From: Candidatus Bathyarchaeota archaeon
GTDB taxonomy: Archaea; Thermoproteota; Bathyarchaeia; Bathyarchaeales; Bathycorpusculaceae
Direction: 5' to 3'
Assembly (NCBI GenBank): GCA_030673805.1
Contig: DAOVIH010000040.1
Coordinates: forward strand, 1 to 11,141
Length of the DNA: 11,141 bases
The position numbers and the translations under genes were made by a program. Position 1 is the stretch's first letter. The number at the start of each line of letters is the position of its first letter. Below are positions 1 to 6,335 of this stretch, in pieces. The notes under the pieces are model-generated. The model was not told where the DNA came from. It did not search any database and was given only the letters and a program-made list of their open reading frames with translations.

Positions 1-474
1 CTATTCGAGTTTCTCATACTAGAGGGTGCGCAGGCCGGACTGAGCTGGGAAATAATTCTGAAAAAACGAGAGAATTATCGCAGAGCTTTTTCCAGTTTTA
101 ATCCTAGCAAAGTCGCGGAATACGGCGAAGAGGAGTTGAAACATTTACTCACTGATTCAGGGATTGTTCGTAACCGGTTAAAAATTAAAGCTGCAATTAT
201 CAATGCTCAAAAAGTTGTCGAGATTCAGAAGGAAAATGGGAGTTTTGATGAGTACATTTGGAGGTTCGTTCACAACCGACCTATTAAACATGATTTCCAG
301 TTGCTGTCGGAATTACCGGCTAACTCGGATGAATCCGAGAAGATGAGTCGAGATTTGAAGAAGCAAGGATTCAAGTTTGTTGGGCCTACAATCTGTTATG
401 CGTTTATGCAAGCTGTGGGAATGATAAATGACCATTTGGTGGATTGCTTTCGACATGAAGAGATAAAACCTTGA
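1..474 (+). CDS. tag: DNA-3-methyladenine glycosylase I (Tag family), 5' end outside window
   Basis: Base-excision repair enzyme that removes 3-methyladenine from alkylated DNA. The open frame runs from base 1 without a start, and about 157 residues are visible. They match E. coli Tag as I remember it from the LFEMICLEGQQAGLSW region to the end, so about 30 N-terminal residues are missing, including the first part of the zinc site. Visible landmarks are LEGAQAGLSW (residues 7-16, with the specificity Glu at 8 and the aromatic base-stacking Trp at 16), KKRENYRRAF, GFKFVGPTICYAFMQAVG (123-140) and NDHLVDC, whose His145 and Cys149 correspond to the C-terminal zinc ligands of the HhH zinc snap. 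The TTG at 136 is internal and not the start. The gene converges on nadX with about 60 bp between the two stops. The family call is secure from the near-colinear motifs. Confidence 0.93.
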   Translation, partial: LFEFLILEGAQAGLSWEIILKKRENYRRAFSSFNPSKVAEYGEEELKHLLTDSGIVRNRLKIKAAIINAQKVVEIQKENGSFDEYIWRFVHNRPIKHDFQLLSELPANSDESEKMSRDLKKQGFKFVGPTICYAFMQAVGMINDHLVDCFRHEEIKP

Positions 475-476
475 AC

Positions 477-483
477 AAAAAAA
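477..483 (-). terminator. T7 run downstream of nadX
   Basis: Seven A on the plus strand, so seven U in a minus-strand transcript, about 50 bp past the nadX stop. Archaeal transcription commonly ends at U-rich tracts without a hairpin. This fits an end for the valS-nadX transcript, just outside the convergent tag stop. Assigned by position and composition only. Confidence 0.4.
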
Positions 484-534
484 TTCCTGAGACTGGTTAT
501 AGGGTAAAACCGAAGATCCTGAAAGAAATGAGCG

Positions 535-1275
535 TTATGCACGGTTCTCCAAGAGTTTCTTCAACAAAGATATTGCCGCCCAAGCGGCTAAGGCGCTTGT
601 ACGAGGGTTTTCTGGATGTGGGTCATTAGAAAAACTTAAGGACATGCTTCCTGATTTCCATTTCACTTGGATCACATGGGTGTTTCGTTCAATTTGTGGA
701 TCAGAAACAATTAGCACCTTCACTTTTGCAGGTTTCACGGTCAAGGCTAATGTAGCAGCAACATTTATTCCTCTAGGAAATCGTTTAGTGGCCTCTTCAG
801 CACTCCCCTCAAAAACAATTTCTGGTTTTTTATTACTCTTCTTGAACGCTCTTGGATTTTTTCTTGAAATTAGTGTCGCCTTATCTATACCAGCTAGGGA
901 AGCGCTGGATATAGCATCCAAACCACCTATAGCTCCTGATGGTACATGAAGATACCTGCTTCTGGTGTCTAGATTCAAGAGGGCGCCGGTGCTCATAACA
1001 ATCAGGTCAACTTTTTCATTCAAGATCTGGTCTGCATATTCAATTACGGCTTGTTGGGAAGCAGCTTCAACAACTACTTGGGGCTTAAGCACAAGCATTT
1101 CCTTAACATTGTTGACTATTGTCACAGGAACAGTCAGGGAGTTCATTAGTTTTTCAGACTTTTCTTTTTTGTAATCATAGAGAATTATTTCATCACATTC
1201 AACTATTCTTCGTTCTACTGCACGGGCGATTACTGTGCCGATGGCACCGCACCCAATTAGTCCGACCTTTCTCAC
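535..1275 (-). CDS. nadX: L-aspartate dehydrogenase (NadX type)
   Basis: Cytosolic NAD(P)-dependent oxidation of L-aspartate to iminoaspartate, which NadA uses for quinolinate in de novo NAD synthesis; it replaces NadB in many archaea. The 246 residues match the usual length of about 240. The N-terminal Rossmann fold has GLIGCGAIG (5-13), followed by VEAASQQAV (69-77) and MSTGALL (94-100). The C-terminal family signatures are VPSGAIGGLDA (111-121), FPRGINVAATLAL (166-178) and NDPHPENPRTSALAAW (217-232). His200 in the NTHVIQV segment corresponds, from memory of the Thermotoga enzyme, to the proposed catalytic histidine. The start is GTG, with only a weak purine-rich stretch ahead of it. The gene lies 28 bp downstream of valS on the same strand, so co-transcription is likely. 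NadA and NadC are not in the window. Confidence 0.92.
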   Translation of the reverse strand: MRKVGLIGCGAIGTVIARAVERRIVECDEIILYDYKKEKSEKLMNSLTVPVTIVNNVKEMLVLKPQVVVEAASQQAVIEYADQILNEKVDLIVMSTGALLNLDTRSRYLHVPSGAIGGLDAISSASLAGIDKATLISRKNPRAFKKSNKKPEIVFEGSAEEATKRFPRGINVAATLALTVKPAKVKVLIVSDPQIERNTHVIQVKWKSGSMSLSFSNDPHPENPRTSALAAWAAISLLKKLLENRA

Positions 1276-1303
1276 TTCTTTTCAGCTCAAACAATAGTTG
1301 ATA

Positions 1304-3766
1304 CTAAAACTCTGCGAAGAAACGCACGTTGCTGTAGTTAGGTATCTCTCGTCCATAGCCTTTTTCCTCTAGCACTTCCAAACTGATAATTTTGCAGGTT
1401 CCAACGATGTCTTCACTGCCTTCATTTATTGTCTTAACAGCTTCTGGGTCACCAGCGTAGATCACTAAATTTTTGATTGGCGCGTTTAAGGGAATATGTT
1501 TTTCAGCTTTTTCTCTTCTAACTTCAGTGATTATTGAAATTAATAGGTCTCCTCGTCTTTCTGCTTCCTCGTCCACCAATGACTGATCAAACTTTGGCCA
1601 AGGAGTCGTCTGTAAACTCTTGATGCATTTGTTTTCAGCAAACAATGCTTGGTAGATTTCCTCAGTTAAATGCGGAGTTATTGGTGCTAGTAGCCGCAGA
1701 ATTACATATAGAACTGAGTGCAAAGTGTGCTGAGCTGCTGCTTTTTTGTCCTGTCCGTAGTTTTCCGGCCTATACAACCTGTCTTTGGCAGCTTCTATGT
1801 AGCAATCACAGAAAACATGCCATGTGAAATTGCGAGTCTCCTCTAATGCAACATTAAATTGACACTGATCTAGAGCCTCTGTTATTTTCTTGGTTAATTT
1901 CGCGGTTTTGCTTAGCAACCACTTATCTAGTGGTTGAAGATCGTAAAGCGTCTTTTTGCCTGGTTCAAAGTCGGCTAGTAGCTTGTTTGCAAAACGTGAA
2001 ACGTTCCACAGTTTTATGAGAAAACGTCTTCCATACTCAACATCTGGCATTCTGAAAGGAATATCTGAACCTGTGGCTCCGCCACCTGCAGCCCATTGCC
2101 GAGTCGCGTCAGCGCCCAACTTATCCAACACTTCTGGAGCTGCAGAGTAATTCTTCAGGGACTTACTCATCTTCCTGCCATCTGAACCCAAAACCATACC
2201 GTTGATAAGGCAGCTCTTGTATGGTTTCTCATTGAATAACGCCAAATGTCTGACCATAAGGTAGTAGGCCCAAGTCCTTATGATGTCTATGCCCGATGGG
2301 TGCATATCAGCGGGAAATAGGCGTCGCCAGTCTTCACGATCAGGCCAACCAGCATGTATGGCACAAGTTATTGAGGAATCCATCCAAGTGTCAAAAACAT
2401 CACTTTCAGGGACGAACTCTCTACCACCACATTTTGGACATTTATCTGTTTTTGGATTTTCGAGTTTTGGATCTATTGGAATCCATTCTTCTTTTGAAAG
2501 AATCACTTCGTTGCATTCTTTGCAATACCAAACCGGTATGGGTGTTGCGAAAACCCGTTGACGACTTATCACCCAATCCCAGTCTAGGGATCGTGCCCAG
2601 TCAATCAATCTGGTTTTCATGTAATCAGGATACCATACTACCTCATGGGAAGTCTTTTCCACAAGATTGGTCAAAACGCGGGTCTTCATGAACCACTGTT
2701 TTCGTTCGAGAATCTCGATTGGAGACTTGCACCTATCACACAGGCCGATTTCTCGGATTAGAGTTTCCGTTTTTTCCATTGATCCTGAAGCCTCAAAGTC
2801 TTTGACTATTGCTTTTCGGGCTTCAAGTATTTTTAGGCCAGTATATTTTCCGCCCTTGTTGTTGATTTTTCCATTTTCAGATAAAATCATGATTCGTGGA
2901 AGTTTATGCTTCATCACTGTTTTCACGTCGTCCTTATCGCCGTAGGTGCATATCATTACAACACCTGTGCCAAATGAGGGATCAATGCTTTCGTCTGGAA
3001 TAATTTCCACTGAGCGATTGACAAGAGGCACAACTAACTTTTTACCTATGAAAGAGTCGAATCTCTTGTCCGAGGGATTAACAGCAACTGCTACACAGGC
3101 TGGAATAAATTCAGGCCGAGTGGTAGCTATTAACAAGGATTTTTCTTCGCCTTCTAGAGGAAAACGGATATAATGGAGTTTCCCAGTTTTTTCAGTGTAG
3201 TCTACCTCTGCGTCTGCAATCGCTGTTTCACAGCGTGGGCACCAGTTCACTGGGTGAGTACCTTGGTAGATGAACCCTTTTTTGTGCAGGATTATGAAGC
3301 TTAGTTGAGTTCGCCTCCAGTAGTCAGGATCCATTGTACGGTATTCAGTTGTCCAATCAACGCTACAACCAAGCCTTACGACACCTTCCTTCATCAGAGC
3401 GATATACTTTTCAACTAGGTGTTTGCACCACTCTCGGAACTTATCTGAAGGGACATCCCTTTTTCGAATTTTGTGCTCTTTTTCTACTTGTATTTCGATG
3501 CTTAAACCGTGACAGTCCCACCCTTGGGGAAAGTGAACGTTGTAACCGTTCATCCGTTTGTAACGGGCTACTATGTCAAAGTAGGTCCAGTTCAGAACGT
3601 TGCCCATATGGAATTCACCTGAAGGATAGGGCGGTGGAGTATCGATACTGAACGTTGGACGTGACTTGTCCTGCCAGTTGAATTGGTAGAGGTTCATCTC
3701 TTCCCATTTCTTCTGCCATTTGGACTCTATTTCCGCAAAGTTGTATTTTTTGGGCATAGCTTGCAT
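1304..3766 (-). CDS. valS: Valyl-tRNA synthetase (archaeal type)
   Basis: Class I synthetase that charges tRNA-Val and edits mischarged threonine. In order: the HIGH-box equivalent HMGN within PPPYPSGEFHMGN (45-56); CPRC (176-179); the CP1 editing domain around TTRPEFIPACVAVAVNP (215-231) and MICTYGDKDDV (271-281); a CDRC zinc pair (343-346); ISRQRVFATPIPVWYC (400-415), typical of archaeal ValRS and unlike IleRS; further CKEC and CPKC pairs; the KMSKS box in GRKMSKSLKN (530-539); and an anticodon-binding domain from about 610. The bacterial C-terminal coiled-coil arm is absent. At 820 residues it is somewhat short for archaeal ValRS. There are two ATGs, at 3766 and 3757. The first is preferred because a GGAG lies 11 bp before it and would be 20 bp from the second, although the second gives the more typical N-terminus MPKKYNF. 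It reads into nadX. Confidence 0.96.
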   Translation of the reverse strand: MQAMPKKYNFAEIESKWQKKWEEMNLYQFNWQDKSRPTFSIDTPPPYPSGEFHMGNVLNWTYFDIVARYKRMNGYNVHFPQGWDCHGLSIEIQVEKEHKIRKRDVPSDKFREWCKHLVEKYIALMKEGVVRLGCSVDWTTEYRTMDPDYWRRTQLSFIILHKKGFIYQGTHPVNWCPRCETAIADAEVDYTEKTGKLHYIRFPLEGEEKSLLIATTRPEFIPACVAVAVNPSDKRFDSFIGKKLVVPLVNRSVEIIPDESIDPSFGTGVVMICTYGDKDDVKTVMKHKLPRIMILSENGKINNKGGKYTGLKILEARKAIVKDFEASGSMEKTETLIREIGLCDRCKSPIEILERKQWFMKTRVLTNLVEKTSHEVVWYPDYMKTRLIDWARSLDWDWVISRQRVFATPIPVWYCKECNEVILSKEEWIPIDPKLENPKTDKCPKCGGREFVPESDVFDTWMDSSITCAIHAGWPDREDWRRLFPADMHPSGIDIIRTWAYYLMVRHLALFNEKPYKSCLINGMVLGSDGRKMSKSLKNYSAAPEVLDKLGADATRQWAAGGGATGSDIPFRMPDVEYGRRFLIKLWNVSRFANKLLADFEPGKKTLYDLQPLDKWLLSKTAKLTKKITEALDQCQFNVALEETRNFTWHVFCDCYIEAAKDRLYRPENYGQDKKAAAQHTLHSVLYVILRLLAPITPHLTEEIYQALFAENKCIKSLQTTPWPKFDQSLVDEEAERRGDLLISIITEVRREKAEKHIPLNAPIKNLVIYAGDPEAVKTINEGSEDIVGTCKIISLEVLEEKGYGREIPNYSNVRFFAEF

Positions 3767-3800
3767 TTGACTAGTTTCTCCGGTATCTCAGACTTAGGAA

Positions 3801-3810
3801 AATTAAAATA
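3801..3810 (+). promoter_or_regulatory. Candidate promoter (TATA box) for the TPP riboswitch-thiT transcript
   Basis: An A/T-only element, AATTAAAATA, preceded by a purine-rich GGAA that could act as a BRE. Its centre lies about 25 bases before position 3832, so the predicted RNA would begin just before helix P1 of the aptamer (3836). This spacing is what an archaeal promoter for a riboswitch leader should look like. No transcript data are available. Confidence 0.4.
3803..3810 (-). promoter_or_regulatory. Candidate TATA box for valS
   Basis: On the minus strand this stretch reads TATTTTAA. Initiation about 25 bases downstream would fall near 3780, giving a short leader with a GGAG at 3781-3778 before the ATG at 3766. 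The same AT-rich block can serve the divergent riboswitch promoter. Placed by eye. Confidence 0.3.
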
Positions 3811-3835
3811 CGACTAAATAACATTATCCCCTTTG

Positions 3836-3936
3836 AGATTTAGGGGAGCTGGGAGTAAAACCCGGCTGAGAGGATGGCTATATTGCTGTCGACCCTTAGA
3901 ACTTGACCCAGATAATACTGGCGGAGGGAAAAATTT
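3836..3936 (+). ncRNA. TPP riboswitch (THI element) overlapping the thiT ribosome binding site
   Basis: A thiamine-pyrophosphate aptamer with nearly all conserved THI-box blocks in order: AGGGG (3842-3846), helix P3 GCTGGG/CCCGGC (3848-3853 with 3861-3866), the conserved CTGAGA (3866-3871), a small optional stem (about 3874-3889), ACCCTTAGAACTTGA (3892-3906), P5 CCAG-ATAATA-CTGG (3908-3921) and CGGAGGGAA (3922-3930). P1 can form from AGATTT (3836-3841) with AAATTT (3931-3936). The GGAGGG at 3923-3928 is also the Shine-Dalgarno sequence, six bases before the TTG start at 3935, and the start itself lies in the P1 3' strand. TPP binding should therefore hide the ribosome site and switch off translation of the thiamine transporter. 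THI elements ahead of ThiT-type transporters are known in Thermoplasma; here the placement is by sequence, the mechanism is inferred. Confidence 0.93.
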
Positions 3937-4459
3937 GAGTGACGATAATAGTGTTTTTTCTACTAGGGTAATCACTGAGATTGTTACTTTAGTAGCTCTA
4001 GCAACTGTTTTGAGCTTCATCAAGATCTTCGAGTTGCCGTGGGGCGGTTCAGTAACTGCCGGTTCGATGGTACCAATTATTTGGCTGGCTTTGAGGAGAG
4101 GACCCAAAGTAGGATTATTCACCGCTACCCTCTATGGGTTTGTCCAGTTGGCGGTTCAACCGGTGATAGTTGGCCCAGTGCAAGGATTGCTGGATTATCC
4201 TTTAGCCTTTGGTGCTCTAGGATTTGCAGGTTTCTTTCCAAAACGCCCATTGATAGGGGCGACTGTTGGCATTGCAGGACGATTCCTGATGCATTTCATC
4301 TCAGGCGTGGTTTTCTGGGGCATTTATGCGCCACAAGGAATGAATACCCTTGTGTACTCGGCTATTTACAACGGAAGCTATTTGCTACCAGAGCTTGTCG
4401 TAAGTGGGGTGGTAGTTCATTTACTGCAACGAAGCGAAGCACTAAAGAGTTACCTCTAA
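3935..4459 (+). CDS. thiT: ThiT-type thiamine transporter, ECF S-component (YuaJ family)
   Basis: Membrane substrate-binding subunit for thiamine in an energy-coupling-factor transporter. From TTG 3935 it has 174 residues, largely hydrophobic, fitting the family's six membrane helices. Family signatures: LPWGGSVTAGSMVPI (34-48), LALRRGPKVG (51-60), QGLLDYPLAFGALGFAG (83-99), RFLMHFISGVVFWG (116-129) and YNGSYLLPE (145-153). His120, Trp128, Tyr141 and Asn146 keep the mutual spacing of thiamine-contacting residues in the Lactococcus ThiT structure, as remembered, and Trp36 matches its N-terminal Trp. The binding-site acidic residue seems to be Asp87 rather than Glu. A longer frame from TTG 3833 would translate the riboswitch and is rejected. 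The ECF ATPases and T-component are not nearby, so a shared (group II) module elsewhere is likely. The TPP riboswitch upstream supports the thiamine specificity independently. Confidence 0.92.
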   Translation: MSDDNSVFSTRVITEIVTLVALATVLSFIKIFELPWGGSVTAGSMVPIIWLALRRGPKVGLFTATLYGFVQLAVQPVIVGPVQGLLDYPLAFGALGFAGFFPKRPLIGATVGIAGRFLMHFISGVVFWGIYAPQGMNTLVYSAIYNGSYLLPELVVSGVVVHLLQRSEALKSYL

Positions 4460-4562
4460 GGATGAAACTGAAGAGGGAGAAAACTAACTTGTTCCAACGT
4501 GGAATGTTCGTTGTGTAGGCGTCGGAAAAAAAGAGAAAACTGCAAAGGCGAGGTAGGGTGGG

Positions 4563-5564
4563 ATGGGAAAACTATCAGAAGAAGAACTTGATGTGTTATT
4601 GAGTCGTATCAAAAAGACGCCGAAAGTTGTTGTTCCGCCTACAAGAGGCTATGATTCTGGCGTTCACCTCATTGGTGACAAGTACCTAGTTGTGTCCACA
4701 GATCCATGTATTGGTGTTCCTGATAATTGGTTCGGGTGGCTCTTGATCAACTACGCAGCCTCTGATGTTGCTCTTTTTGGAGCGGATCCAGAGTTTTGCA
4801 CACTCAACCTTTTAGGGCCATTATCAGCAGAATCTGAAGTTTTTCAAAATGTCATGGAACAAGCTTCCTGTGCTGCAGAAGAACTTAACATATCAATAGT
4901 TGCAGGGCACACTGGCAGATATCAGGGGGTGTCAGAATTGATCGGAGTATGCACCGCCTATGGAATGATTGGCAAAGAAAAACTGATTACCCCCGGAAAT
5001 GCAGCGCCCAACAACTGCATAATGTGTGCAAAGACCATAGGTTCAGAGGTAGCTGCAAACTTCTCTTTTACTAATAGAGCCCTAGCCAATACATTGTTTG
5101 GAAGCAAGAGAGTGAAGGAACTCTCTAAGAGCTTTTATTTGCAGAGTTGTGTCAAAGAGGCAAAACTCTTCTCAAGGACAGGCATTGTTAATGCGATGCA
5201 CGACGTTACGGAAGGAGGTCTAGTTGGGGCTTTAAATGAAATGGCAAAGGCTTCGAAAATAGGTTTTGAGATTGAACTTGAAAAGGTGCCCATCGGCAGA
5301 GAAATTCAGATTTTGAGAGAACATTTTAGGCTTTCAGAAAAGCAGGTCTTGTCTATGTCGTCAACTGGAACAGTTCTTGCGGCAGTGGAGCCACAAGCCA
5401 AGAAGAAGATTGAGGAAGTGTCACGCCAAAACGGTCTCCCTATCAGTTTCATTGGAAAATTCACAAAAAACCAAAATCGCATTCTTGTAGCAGAAGGAAG
5501 GAAGACCCCTTGGCCGCGATTTCCCGAGGATCCTTACCGCAGAATCCTCTCTGGACAAGTGTAG
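4563..5564 (+). CDS. HypE-like PurM/AIR-synthase-fold protein without the HypE C-terminal cysteine
   Basis: Member of the PurM/HypE/ThiL/SelD ATP-using superfamily, 333 residues. The N-terminal half has STDPCIGVPDNWFGW (45-59), NYAASDVALFGADPEF (63-78; ASD is the usual metal/ATP-site element) and VAGHTGRYQGV (113-123), recalling the HypE GGHTE segment. The C-terminal half has HDVTEGGLVGALNEMA (213-228), like the D-x-T-x-GGL-x-x-ALNE signature of HypE. True HypE ends in a Pro-Arg-Ile-Cys tail whose Cys carries the thiocarboxamide used to build the [NiFe] cyanide ligand. This protein ends in RRILSGQV, so it cannot do that reaction in the usual way. ThiL is an alternative because thiT lies 103 bp upstream, but the ThiL GDDAA motif is not seen. 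GAGGT eight bases before the ATG supports the start. It overlaps fdhD by 31 bp, tail to tail. The substrate is unknown. Confidence 0.75.
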   Translation: MGKLSEEELDVLLSRIKKTPKVVVPPTRGYDSGVHLIGDKYLVVSTDPCIGVPDNWFGWLLINYAASDVALFGADPEFCTLNLLGPLSAESEVFQNVMEQASCAAEELNISIVAGHTGRYQGVSELIGVCTAYGMIGKEKLITPGNAAPNNCIMCAKTIGSEVAANFSFTNRALANTLFGSKRVKELSKSFYLQSCVKEAKLFSRTGIVNAMHDVTEGGLVGALNEMAKASKIGFEIELEKVPIGREIQILREHFRLSEKQVLSMSSTGTVLAAVEPQAKKKIEEVSRQNGLPISFIGKFTKNQNRILVAEGRKTPWPRFPEDPYRRILSGQV

Positions 5565-6253
5565 ATGTTCATGCGTCTCCCACGGACGAAACCAATCAAA
5601 GTTAGATTTGCTAACTCTGCCATCCGTATACCTGAATCCAAGGCAGCTGACAAAGAGGCAACGATTGGCAAACCAACCTCTGCGGCTTTAGAAACTATGT
5701 CGCCTGATAATCGTCCGCTTGAAGTAAGAAAGCAATCATCAAAGACAAAATGTTTCATTGTGGTGATCCCTATTACTTTGTCAACTGCGTTGTGGCGACC
5801 GACGTCCTCAGCTAAAGCAACGATATCTCCGCCATCTCTGTAAATTGCTGCAACATGAACTCCGCCGGTCTTCCTGAACAGTTCAGCCTTGAAATTCAGT
5901 TGTTTTACAGAATTGAAAATGATCTCAGCTTTAACTTTTAGAATTGAATCTACTTTCTGGGGTTTCTTACTATACTGATATGGTGATGAGCTTCCGCATG
6001 CAGACCGAATCACTCTTGAGTGAAGCCTTGAAAGGTTCAGTCTGTTTTCAGCATTGATTCCTGTCCTAAGCTTGACATAGCAGGAAGCTTCCTCTTCTTT
6101 CAGGTTTATCTCCGCAACTTCTTTGATGGACTTTAGAAGTCCTTCTGAAAGCAGGTGTCCAACAGTCAGTTCTTTAAGATTCGAGGGGGAACACAGGATT
6201 GTAGCCCAGTATTTTTTATTCATGAATATATGGAGAGGTTTTTCTTCAGCCAC
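5534..6253 (-). CDS. fdhD: FdhD, formate dehydrogenase sulfurtransferase / accessory protein
   Basis: FdhD passes sulfur from a cysteine desulfurase to the molybdenum (or tungsten) bis-MGD cofactor of formate dehydrogenases. Signatures from the GTG at 6253: AEEKPLHIFMN (2-12), GHLLSEGLL (32-40), FRKTGGVHVAAI (126-137), EDVGRHNAVDKVIG (149-162), FLTSSGRLSGDIVSKAAEVG (175-194), SAALDSGIRMAE (202-213) and LTLIGFVRGRRMNIYTCPERI (from 217). The sulfur-carrying loop reads RSACGSSS (83-90): one Cys (Cys86) where E. coli has the CxxC pair Cys121/Cys124. From this GTG it has 239 residues, but family-like sequence continues 24 codons upstream in the same frame with no ATG, GTG or TTG, so the real start is uncertain. 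It follows the rimK-like gene in the same direction and overlaps the HypE-like gene at its 3' end. No formate dehydrogenase gene is in the window. Confidence 0.9.
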   Translation of the reverse strand: MAEEKPLHIFMNKKYWATILCSPSNLKELTVGHLLSEGLLKSIKEVAEINLKEEEASCYVKLRTGINAENRLNLSRLHSRVIRSACGSSSPYQYSKKPQKVDSILKVKAEIIFNSVKQLNFKAELFRKTGGVHVAAIYRDGGDIVALAEDVGRHNAVDKVIGITTMKHFVFDDCFLTSSGRLSGDIVSKAAEVGLPIVASLSAALDSGIRMAELANLTLIGFVRGRRMNIYTCPERILR

Positions 6254-6325
6254 ATAATCTTTTGATTCTTGAAAGGCTTTTTTGGAGACATCAACTCTAA
6301 CTATATCTACTTGGCGCGTAGTAAT
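6254..6325 (-). other. Open N-terminal extension of fdhD without a usual start codon
   Basis: Reading on from the GTG at 6253 in the same frame gives 24 sense codons back to an in-frame TGA (6328-6326), translating as ITTRQVDIVRVDVSKKAF and then QESKDY. This resembles the N-termini of FdhD proteins, where a V-x-R strand precedes the D-x-VAEE-x-PL motif. Only ATT (6325), ACG (6319) or ATA (6304) could serve as start. A GGTGA sits directly before the ATT and six bases before the ACG. The options are a non-canonical start, an indel from a GTG at 6329 in another frame, or a truncated protein. Confidence 0.55.
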
Positions 6326-6330
6326 TCACC
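6326..6330 (-). promoter_or_regulatory. GGTGA Shine-Dalgarno-like site upstream of the fdhD extension
   Basis: GGTGA complements the archaeal 16S 3' end (AUCACCUCC). It lies 72 bases before the GTG at 6253, far too distant for that start, and no comparable site is seen just before that GTG (AAGATTAT precedes it). Its location supports translation beginning near 6325-6317. Confidence 0.4.
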
Positions 6331-6335
6331 GATTT

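Noticed and set aside
471..629. Small plus-strand frame from the TTG overlapping the tag stop, about 52 residues
   Set aside because: Most of it is antisense to the 3' end of nadX, it has no ribosome site and no family resemblance. Treated as chance.
2296..2691. Plus-strand 131-residue frame antisense to valS
   Set aside because: It is the complement of conserved ValRS coding sequence, and the protein shows no family signature.
3833..3934. Longer thiT frame starting at TTG 3833
   Set aside because: It would translate the TPP aptamer itself. The extra 34 residues are Cys/Arg-rich and unlike ThiT, while TTG 3935 has a GGAGGG six bases upstream.
3814..4122. Minus-strand 102-residue frame across the riboswitch and thiT
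   Set aside because: It is a shadow of the riboswitch and thiT on the other strand, with no recognisable motif.
4461..4518. Possible 18-residue peptide (MKLKREKTNLFQRGMFVV) and a TTCCA/TGGAA mini-hairpin between thiT and the HypE-like gene
   Set aside because: The peptide is too short and lacks a ribosome site, and the hairpin has only five base pairs. No support beyond chance.
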